Source: Rhodocyclus purpureus (lineage in GTDB: Bacteria; Pseudomonadota; Gammaproteobacteria; Burkholderiales; Rhodocyclaceae). Taken from it: DNA of 64,000 bases. The position numbers were made by a program, and so were the translations under genes. Below are positions 1-6,190 of the stretch, piece by piece. Location: assembly GCF_016653115.1 (NCBI RefSeq), contig NZ_NHRX01000066.1, positions 82,958 through 146,957 of the forward strand. The letters are read 5' to 3'. The number at the start of each line of letters is the position of its first letter. The stretch's first letter is position 1. The notes under the pieces are model-generated. The model worked only from the letters and a program-made list of their open reading frames with translations, was not told where the DNA came from and searched no databases.

Positions 1-1204
1 CGGCGGGACGTCGGTGGCTTCGACCGAACGCATCAAGAATGTGGCCCGGCGCGTCGCGCGCTGGAAGGCGCAGGGACACGACATCATCGTCGTTCCGTCG
101 GCGATGTCGGGCGAAACCAATCGCTTGCTCGGACTGGCGCGCGAGATTTCGGAAAACGCCGACCCGCGCGAGCTCGACGTGATCGCCTCCACCGGTGAGC
201 AGGTCACCATCGGGCTGCTCGCAATGGCGATCCAGGAGCAGGGATACAAGGCGAAGAGCTATACCGGCTCCCAGGTGCGCGTGCTGACCGACAGCACCTT
301 CACCAAGGCGCGCATCCTGAAGATCGACGACGAGCGCATTCGCGCCGACCTCGACCAGGGCTACGTCGTCGTCGTCGCCGGCTTCCAGGGCGCCGACGCG
401 GACGGCAACATCACGACGCTCGGTCGCGGCGGCTCTGACACCTCGGCGGTGGCGCTGGCCGCGGCGCTGAACGCCGACGAGTGCCAGATCTACACGGATG
501 TCGATGGCGTTTACACGACCGACCCGCGCATCGTTCCCGAAGCGCGCAAGCTCGACACCATCACCTTCGAGGAAATGCTGGAGATGGCCAGCCTCGGCTC
601 GAAGGTGCTGCAGATTCGCTCGGTCGAGTTCGCCGGCAAGTACAAGGTCAAACTGCGCGTGCTCTCCAGCTTCGAGGACGAAGGCGAAGGCACGCTGATT
701 ACTGTTGAGGAAAACAAGCCCATGGAACAACCGATCATCTCCGGAATCGCCTTCGCCCGCGACGAGGCCAAGCTGACCGTTCTCGGTGTTCCCGACCGGC
801 CGGGTATCGCCTACCAGATCCTCGGCCCGGTGGCCGACGCCAAGATCGACGTCGACATGATCATCCAGAACGTCGGCCACGACGGCACTACCGACTTCTC
901 CTTCACCGTGGCCCGCGCCGACTACAACAAGACGCTGGGCGTGCTGGAGTCGGTCAAGGCCCACATCGGCGCGCGTGAGATCGTCGGCGACAAGCACATC
1001 TGCAAGGTGTCGGCAGTCGGCGTCGGCATGCGCTCGCACCCCGGCGTCGCCAGCAGCATGTTCCGCGCACTGGCCGAGGAGGGGATCAACATCAAGATGA
1101 TCTCGACTTCCGAAATCAAGATTTCGGTCGTGATCGACGAGAAGTATCTCGAACTCGCCGTGCGCACGCTGCACAAAGTCTTCGGTCTCGATAAGGAAGA
1201 CTGA
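1..1204 (+). CDS. lysC: Aspartate kinase (5' partial)
   Basis: Phosphorylates aspartate, the first committed step to lysine, threonine and methionine. The reading frame is open from base 2 and encodes GGTSV at once, the end of the KYGGTSV motif that opens this family, so only about ten residues are missing at the left edge. The kinase domain fills roughly the first 240 residues, with GRGGSDTSA and the TDVDGVYTTDPR stretch. Two ACT domains follow (residues about 265-400, with PDRPGIAYQILG), the usual lysine/threonine feedback module. The gene stops at TGA 1202-1204 and is followed by tRNA-Ser. thrC of the same pathway lies at 19048 but is not in an operon with it. A start inside the window at GTG 14 is formally possible but would cut the substrate motif. 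Confidence 0.95.
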   Translation, partial: GGTSVASTERIKNVARRVARWKAQGHDIIVVPSAMSGETNRLLGLAREISENADPRELDVIASTGEQVTIGLLAMAIQEQGYKAKSYTGSQVRVLTDSTFTKARILKIDDERIRADLDQGYVVVVAGFQGADADGNITTLGRGGSDTSAVALAAALNADECQIYTDVDGVYTTDPRIVPEARKLDTITFEEMLEMASLGSKVLQIRSVEFAGKYKVKLRVLSSFEDEGEGTLITVEENKPMEQPIISGIAFARDEAKLTVLGVPDRPGIAYQILGPVADAKIDVDMIIQNVGHDGTTDFSFTVARADYNKTLGVLESVKAHIGAREIVGDKHICKVSAVGVGMRSHPGVASSMFRALAEEGINIKMISTSEIKISVVIDEKYLELAVRTLHKVFGLDKED

Positions 1205-1252
1205 CGAGCGTTTGACCTGAAGCCGCGAAGTAGGTATCATCGCGGCCTTCTA

Positions 1253-1346
1253 GGAGACGTGGCCGAGAGGTCGAAGGCACTCCCCTGCTAAGGGAGCATG
1301 CGGGCTAAAACTCGCATCGAGGGTTCGAATCCCTCCGTCTCCGCCA
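1253..1346 (+). tRNA. tRNA-Ser(GCT)
   Basis: A class II tRNA with long variable arm. The seven-base acceptor arms at 1253-1259 and 1336-1342 pair perfectly, the anticodon loop reads CTGCTAA with anticodon GCT, the T-loop is GGTTCGAATCC, and CCA is encoded at 1344-1346. A near-copy of the last bases plus seven downstream bases recurs at 3497-3519. Confidence 0.96.
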
Positions 1347-1353
1347 GTACTGC

Positions 1354-1404
1354 AAAACGGGCATTTCCGTAACGAAATCAAGACGTTACGAAATGCCCGT
1401 TTTT
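1354..1404 (+). terminator. Terminator hairpin after tRNA-Ser
   Basis: Arms AAAACGGGCATTTCCGTAACG-like (from 1354) and CGTTACGAAATGCCCGTTTT (1384-1403) pair over about 20 bp with one mismatch around a short loop, with an A run on the left and a T run on the right. It probably works in both directions and ends the tRNA-Ser transcript. Confidence 0.8.
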
Positions 1405-2125
1405 CATTTTCTACACATGTGTTCAACACATGTCCCGGTTCGGCGAAACAGCGACCAGTCGGACCTCACGCAACAGCCGCCAACCAGTCGCTTTTGTCCG
1501 TACTTGTCGCGATGTTGGTCCGCATTCTCCGGATGCCGACCAACTCTCGCCTCGATCGTCCTCCGTTCCATGGTGCACCAGCGGCAGCGAGCACCGTCAC
1601 CAACGACTTTCCTGTGGCAGAAGCGAGGGCTGTGCTTCCAAGTTGATGGACGATCACGTACGTCACGGATTTGCCCGAGGACGCGACTTCGGGCCGTTGC
1701 AAGGCCACTCCACCATCCCCGAGGGGTGAAGAATAGGAGGTTGATCTGAAGCCTTCCCAATCGCTCCAGAATTGCTTTGATGAAGAGTGTTGGTGGTGGG
1801 CTTCGACAGCGCATCCTGGCGTTTCCGGACGTCCCTACGTGAAAGTGCAACCATTCCCGTTCATCTGGTTTCTTGAGAACGGATGATCTTCCCTCTTTGA
1901 TCTTGATCGAGTCCCGTTGATATTGGCGATGAGCCGGTGTCTTTCCGATGAGTCGGGTCGTCAATTTATGCCGATTGGGATTCTCGATGTGTTTTGCTGC
2001 CCCTTGCTAAGGCAAGTGCATCTTGCATCTATCCAAAAGACATTACCGAGCATACAATCTCCCGTATGGAGGACTGACACCACGAATTCGGCACCCGTTC
2101 CATATCGGGGATATGGATGACATTC
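1405..2125. other. Low-complexity decayed region without recognisable gene
   Basis: About 720 bases with lower GC and codon use unlike the neighbours. Several overlapping open frames exist on both strands (the longest is 1404-1964 minus), but none has a recognisable domain or a convincing ribosome site. A perfect 19-base palindrome, ACATGTGTTCAACACATGT, lies at 1415-1433. I read the region as degraded accessory DNA beside the tRNA. Confidence 0.5.
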
Positions 2126-2233
2126 CTAATGTTTCCGCGTCAATGTATCAAGTTGCCGCATCAGGTCCGGCAGCAGCTCGTGCTGAATCGTTTTCCAGCG
2201 CTGCATGATCTCGACAGGTCGGATGGGATTCAT
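2126..2233 (-). pseudogene. Truncated transposase N-terminus, copy 1
   Basis: A 35-codon frame starting MNPIRPVEIMQRWKTIQHEL that closely matches the frame at 2943-3065. The upstream DNA (about 2234-2345) is also shared with that copy, including a GCCCGCTCC/GGAGCGGGC-type dyad and a TTTGCCGTTCGCGCAAA hairpin. From memory the wording (LLPELxxxLDTLTPKLEKVI) resembles the first 40 residues of a transposase common in Rhodocyclales. That family assignment is tentative, and the truncation and duplication are directly visible. Confidence 0.5.
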
Positions 2234-2396
2234 TTGAAGGGGGTGATGTGAGGATGACTTAGAGAATTTCGTCATGCCAGAAATGGCTACCCGCTCCTAA
2301 TTTTTTGCCGTTCGCGCAAAAAATTCCGCGTGAAGAGGGCCTTTTGCAAGAGGCTCCCAAGAATCGAAATAACCTACTAAAGGCAATCTACTCATC

Positions 2397-2816
2397 ATGA
2401 GATCAAATGATCAGTTAGTCCGTGACGCCGTGATGGCGTTCCTTGAGTGCTATGCCCGTAAGGATGTCGGCGCATGCCTGTCCTGTTTTGCGGAATCGTC
2501 AGCGGTGATAGCTTTTGGCACCAATCTTGATGAGGTGTTCACAAGCCGGCAGGAAATCCAGGCAGGCTTTGAACGCGATTTCGCCAACATGGACAAGATT
2601 GGCTGGGGCGAAGCTCGTAAGTTTTACATTCAGGCTGGCGAGGAAATCGCTATCGCAATGGTCGAGTTACCGATCCGCTATGAAACTGGCGGCAAAGCTG
2701 AGCAACTCATGCTGCGCTACGCCTTCGGTCTGAAAAAAGAAGCGGGAAGCTGGAAGATCACGGCCGGATCGGCAAGTGTTCCAACTGCACCCGGTAATTA
2801 CGACCTCGCAGCCTGA
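2397..2816 (+). CDS. NTF2-like / SnoaL-like domain protein
   Basis: A 139-residue soluble protein with no signal peptide. The pattern VRDAVMAFLECYARKDVGACLSCF...SAVIAFGTNLDEVFTSRQEIQAGFERDF is that of the SnoaL/DUF4440-type NTF2-like cone fold, in which a helix pair precedes a curved sheet enclosing a small-molecule pocket. Such proteins range from isomerases and hydrolases to ligand-binding proteins, so no reaction can be named. It lies alone between two truncated transposase copies (2126-2233 and 2943-3065), both on the opposite strand. This suggests it is cargo of a lost mobile element or an ordinary gene caught in a decayed patch. The codon use is less GC-biased than the core genes. Confidence 0.8.
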   Translation: MRSNDQLVRDAVMAFLECYARKDVGACLSCFAESSAVIAFGTNLDEVFTSRQEIQAGFERDFANMDKIGWGEARKFYIQAGEEIAIAMVELPIRYETGGKAEQLMLRYAFGLKKEAGSWKITAGSASVPTAPGNYDLAA

Positions 2817-2942
2817 CGCCTCAGCGTAATCATTTTTGTGGAACAGCGCACCGTGCAGGCAGGTATCGTTTTAGGTGTAGGCTTTGGTTCGCTGGTAAGA
2901 ACGGAATACTGAATGGCCAGTTGATAGCCGATGCGGATACAA

Positions 2943-3065
2943 TCAGACGATGACCTTCTCCAGTTTCGGCGTCAACGTATCAAGTTGCCGTATCAGCTCC
3001 GGCAGCAACTCGTGCTGAACCGTTTTCCAGCGTTGCATGATCTCGACAGGTCGGATAGGATTCAT
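2943..3065 (-). pseudogene. Truncated transposase N-terminus, copy 2
   Basis: A 40-codon frame, MNPIRPVEIMQRWKTVQHEL continuing to LTPKLEKVIV, ended by TGA at 2943-2945. It shares its whole first 32 residues and about 110 bases of upstream DNA (3066-3185) with copy 1. The shared upstream part ends in a GCCCGCTCC...GGAGCGGGCC dyad that could be an insertion-sequence end. The rest of the transposase is gone. Confidence 0.5.
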
Positions 3066-3271
3066 TTGAGCGGGCAAAGTGATGATGAATTAGACAATCT
3101 CATCATGCCAGAAATGGCAGCCCGCTCCTCATCTTTTGCCGTTCGCGCAAAAGAATTCCGCATGGAGCGGGCCTTTTGAAAGAGGCGTCTGGTGACGCTG
3201 GTTTCTATCCTTGCTCTTGCCGTTGCATAACATTCCACATCACCAGGAATGAGTGATCGATTAATTCACTC

Positions 3272-3568
3272 TTACTCTTTTGGTAAGTTCACTGACGCCT
3301 CCGGTTCATCTGTGGTTCCTTCTGTATTCAGGAACTGCTCGAACCGGGGGCGTTTTCGTTTTTGCGTGATGAGGGGAAGCCGGGCGATCTGGCTCGGCGG
3401 CAGATCGGCAAAGCGCGGCTCACAGCAGGCCTCCAGAATGGTCTGCCGCTCTTCCGGGCTGAGCTTCTGCGCCAGCGACGGGCGTACTGCCTTCGGCCCT
3501 CTGTCTCCGCCACTACTGCCAGAAAGCCATATTTCCCCCAGTGCGGTTCGCTGGCGACAGGCTGGCAA
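3272..3568 (-). pseudogene. IS3-type transposase remnant
   Basis: The stretch KAVRPSLAQKLSPEERQTIL...PRFADLPPSQI on the minus strand is the helix-turn-helix segment typical of IS3-family OrfB-like transposases (KLSxEERxxIL...LPPSQIVPxLAD). After PPSQI the protein departs from the family and runs into LPLITQKRKRPRFEQFLN, so the integrase core is absent. The first part of the gene overlaps the near-copy of the tRNA-Ser 3' end at 3497-3519. Confidence 0.6.
3497..3519 (+). repeat. Near-copy of tRNA-Ser 3' end (candidate attachment site)
   Basis: This 23-base segment matches 1331-1353 (T-arm, acceptor, CCA and seven downstream bases of tRNA-Ser) at 21 positions in direct orientation. Many integrases recombine at tRNA 3' ends and leave such a copy at the far end of the insert. 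It lies inside a transposase remnant, so chance similarity is not excluded. Confidence 0.4.
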
Positions 3569-3593
3569 AGTACCATGAGTCTCCCTCTAGTTC

Positions 3594-4100
3594 TTACTTG
3601 CCGGGGGCGGATGGCGGCTGCGGGAGCATCCATTGCTGGTGCTGCATCATGTGGTCCATCATCATCTGCTGCATGCCGATATACTGATCGGTCATGTACT
3701 GGCGTTGCTTCAACTGGTCCGGGGTGAGCTTCCCATAGTAGTGACGCATGCCCGGCCCGCCCATCATCCCGGGGCCGCCCATCATCCCGTGTCCGGGCCC
3801 GCCGCAGCAGCCCATCATTCCCGGGCCCCACATTCCATGCATCGCCGTCATCGACGACTGCATCGTTGCCCAGTGTTCCTGCAGAAGCTTTTGGCGCTCC
3901 TGCGGGTCCTGGGTTTGGCGGATGCGCAGCATCTGCTCCTGCATGAGCTTCATGTTGGCCTGGACCTCGGCCAGTTGCTTGTCGAACGCCTGCGCGTCGG
4001 GCTGTGTTGATGCACTCGGTGCGCTGGTCTGTGCTTGCCCAGCCAGCGGTACGAGGCTGGCACAGGCTGCGATCGACAGGGTGAGCAGTGTCTTCTTCAT
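3594..4100 (-). CDS. Met/His-rich periplasmic protein
   Basis: A 168-residue protein starting MKKTLLTLSIAACASLVPLAGQAQ, a clear Sec signal peptide with AQA cleavage site. The ribosome site GAGGAG sits just upstream, so this start is preferred over an in-frame one at 4169. The mature part has a charged helical segment (residues about 40-85) and then a Met, Gly and His-rich stretch with repeated GMMGGPGMM and a cysteine pair (MMGCCGGPGHG). A final helix is rich in MQQMMMDHMMQHQQW. Clustered Met and His suggest periplasmic copper or silver binding, in the manner of Spy/CpxP-like or CopZ-independent copper-handling proteins, but no family is certain. No copper transporter gene is adjacent. Confidence 0.75.
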   Translation of the reverse strand: MKKTLLTLSIAACASLVPLAGQAQTSAPSASTQPDAQAFDKQLAEVQANMKLMQEQMLRIRQTQDPQERQKLLQEHWATMQSSMTAMHGMWGPGMMGCCGGPGHGMMGGPGMMGGPGMRHYYGKLTPDQLKQRQYMTDQYIGMQQMMMDHMMQHQQWMLPQPPSAPGK

Positions 4101-4595
4101 CAAAATCTCCTCGCATGCCAGAGGGTAAAGATTCCGACATGTTGCTTCCGGGAAGCCACCCCGGGGCAACGTTCGGCTCGGGCTTGATCAACTCGTCAGG
4201 CAGGCGATGAATGCCGCAAGCGCAGCCGCGACGTCCTGTGGAGTCACCTGTCATGACAAGCATAGTTCCAGATTGCGACTTCTGCTGCCCGTACGCGCAG
4301 GGGGCAGGCGTTCCGCATTCCAGCAGAAGTCACGGCCGGGCCAGACAGAGCCGGCAGAACTTGGACGACTCGAGTCGGTGGGCCAAGGAGGGCTCACGAC
4401 TGGAGTTCGCCCCATCATTTTCTTCTGCTCGGTCCTGCGCCCGTCGACGATGAAGGTTCCGTCGCACATCCCATGAACCACGCCATCGAGCAGGTCGACG
4501 GCGGGAATGGCGATGACAAATTCCCGATTCCTGTACAAGTTAGAGTACAAGTGATTCCATGCACTCGTGGTGATGGCGAAGACCGGGGGTGAAAC
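4101..4595. other. Gene-free stretch with a degraded fragment
   Basis: 495 bases between the Met-rich protein and the cytosine deaminase. Apart from the flavin-reductase-like fragment at 4420-4550, I see no gene, hairpin or repeat here. Confidence 0.5.
4420..4550 (-). pseudogene. Flavin-reductase-like fragment
   Basis: Minus-strand translation reads YSNLYRNREFVIAIPAVDLL followed by DGVVHGMCDGT. It resembles the segment of DIM6/NTAB-type flavin reductases written roughly as xxREFVxxIPxxDLxxxVVxIGxxSG. The similarity stops within about 40 residues and no start codon or downstream half is found. I regard it as a short relic; the family call is from pattern memory only. Confidence 0.3.
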
Positions 4596-5033
4596 CTAGA
4601 CGCCGATATCCTCGTTCCAGAGTTCGGGTCTGGCGGCGATGAAGCCGCGCATCAGCGCGATGCAGGTTTCGTCCTGCAGGACCGTCAGTTCGACGCCACG
4701 CGCGCGCAACAGCTCTTCTTCTCCGAGGAAACTGTGGTTCTCGCCGATCACGACCTTCGGGATGCCGTAAAGCAGGATGGCGCCGCTGCACATCGCACAG
4801 GGCGACAAGGTGGTGTATAGCACCGCATTGCGATAGACGCTGGCGGGCTGCCGACCGGCGTTCTCGAATGCGTCCATCTCCCCGTGCAGGATGGCACTGC
4901 CCCGCTGCACGCGGCGGTTGTGGCCGCGGCCGATGATGCGACCCTCGTGGACGATCACCGAACCGATCGGGATGCCGCCTTCGGCGAGGCCAAGGCGTGC
5001 TTCGGCGATCGCTGCCTGCATGAATTCATCCAT
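4596..5033 (-). CDS. Cytosine deaminase, yeast FCY1-like
   Basis: A 145-residue zinc deaminase of the CDA fold. The zinc and proton-shuttle motif HGEMDAFEN and the second motif SPCAMCSGAIL are intact. Beyond these, IPIGSVIV, GRGHNRRVQRGSAILHGE, YTTLSPC, YGIPKVVIGEN and the end RPELWNEDIGV track the fungal cytosine deaminase FCY1 rather than tRNA adenosine deaminase TadA or the large bacterial amidohydrolase CodA. The expected reaction is cytosine to uracil, although other free bases or guanine-like substrates are possible in this superfamily. A ribosome site AAGGAGA precedes ATG 5031-5033. It lies downstream of the DedA-rhodanese gene on the same strand, about 50 bases apart. Confidence 0.85.
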   Translation of the reverse strand: MDEFMQAAIAEARLGLAEGGIPIGSVIVHEGRIIGRGHNRRVQRGSAILHGEMDAFENAGRQPASVYRNAVLYTTLSPCAMCSGAILLYGIPKVVIGENHSFLGEEELLRARGVELTVLQDETCIALMRGFIAARPELWNEDIGV

Positions 5034-5081
5034 GACATCTCTCCTTCGCTGACACTGAACGGGCTTCCATGATCGGGTGCC

Positions 5082-6038
5082 TCACTCGTTTCTCTCCTGA
5101 GCCGCGAGCCAGGCCTCGTAGCCGCCCTTGAGCGGCTTCACCGACAGATAGCCGGCGTTGAGCAGCTTGCGGGCAGCCTGCACGGCACCGGCATCCTCGG
5201 GACAGGCGCAGAGGGTCACGATCGCGCGCTCCTTCGGCCAGTCGCCGACCGCATCTTCCAGGAAATCATGCTCGGCCACTTTCGCGCCGACGATGGGGCC
5301 GGTCGCGGCGATCATCGTCGCGCCACGCAGATCGAGGACGAGCGGCGGCGCCTCGCTGACCAGTGCCGTCATCAGTTCAGCGGGCGTGATGTGCGGGACC
5401 GCGCAGAATTTCCGGAAGCGGTATTTCTGCCAGAGTTTCCAGCACAGCCAGGTGCCGGCGAGGACGAGGAGCAGCAGCAAGGCGCGAGCGGCGTGGCGCT
5501 CGAGTTCAGCGATGGCCGCGAGCACGGCATCCTGCAGCAGCCAGCCGCTGCCGAGCGCGAGCGCGGCCCAGAGACCGGAGCCGATACCGGCAGCCAGCAG
5601 GAAGAGCGGCTGGTTCATGCGCAAGGCGCCGGCGATCGGAGGTGCCACGGTCGAGAAGCCGGGGATGAACTTGGCGAGCACCAGCGACCACACCCCCCAG
5701 CGGATGAAGCGCGCCTCCGTCTGACTGACGCAGGACGAGGGGTTGATCGAGAGCTTGCACAGACCGGCGAGCACGCGGTAACCGAACACCTTGCCGGAGC
5801 CGTACCAGACCCAGTCGGCAAGCACCGAGGCGACGATGGCCGCCGCCAGCATCTTGCCGAGGCTGCCCGGGGTCGCTGCCAGGCTGCCGGCCAGCAACAG
5901 GGTCGGCACGGCCGGTACCGGCAGGCCGATCTGCTGCAGGAGGACGTTCACGAAGACGACGGTGACCGCGTCCTCGCGCAGGGTCTCGCTGATCTGGGTG
6001 ATGTCCACGGCGTTCGGTGTGCGAAGCGGAGGATTCAT
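5082..6038 (-). CDS. DedA-family membrane protein fused to rhodanese domain
   Basis: A 318-residue fusion. The first two thirds are a DedA/VTT (SNARE-associated) membrane domain, with LLQQIGLPVPAVPTLLLAG, the re-entrant-loop motif RWGVWSLVLAKFIPGFSTVAPPIAG and a helix at WLCWKLW. DedA proteins act as lipid flippase-like or proton-coupled transporters in the inner membrane. Residues about 215-315 are a rhodanese domain (PLVLDLRGA, then VTLCACPEDAGAVQAARKLLNAGY) with a cysteine at the expected active site. This domain would lie in the cytoplasm. The ATG at 6036-6038 is chosen; an upstream TTG at 6065 is possible but neither has a strong ribosome site. The fusion is seen in other proteobacteria, with no agreed function. 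Confidence 0.85.
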   Translation of the reverse strand: MNPPLRTPNAVDITQISETLREDAVTVVFVNVLLQQIGLPVPAVPTLLLAGSLAATPGSLGKMLAAAIVASVLADWVWYGSGKVFGYRVLAGLCKLSINPSSCVSQTEARFIRWGVWSLVLAKFIPGFSTVAPPIAGALRMNQPLFLLAAGIGSGLWAALALGSGWLLQDAVLAAIAELERHAARALLLLLVLAGTWLCWKLWQKYRFRKFCAVPHITPAELMTALVSEAPPLVLDLRGATMIAATGPIVGAKVAEHDFLEDAVGDWPKERAIVTLCACPEDAGAVQAARKLLNAGYLSVKPLKGGYEAWLAAQERNE

Positions 6039-6117
6039 GATGCCAGCCGCCCCCGTACGGCGCAATCGCGGCGCGGGCGGCGGCCAGGGCCTCCGGCTCG
6101 ACCGGGCGGCGCGAGGG

Positions 6118-6175
6118 GACGGGCCGCTGGCCCGTCCCGCTGCCGCCCTGCGACCGCTGCCTTCAGGCTGCGGTC
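6118..6175 (-). terminator. Paired hairpins after the EF-G-like gene
   Basis: Two GC-rich inverted repeats lie just beyond the stop codon of the EF-G-like gene: GACGGGCC/GGCCCGTC at 6118-6136 and GACCGC/GCGGTC at 6152-6175. No T run follows, so termination is only suggested. Confidence 0.4.
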
Positions 6176-6190
6176 ATTTCCCGGCCACTG

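Noticed and set aside
1404..1964. 186-codon minus-strand frame next to tRNA-Ser
   Set aside because: No recognisable domain, composition like random sequence, and it begins inside the terminator region. Kept only as part of the unexplained decayed patch.
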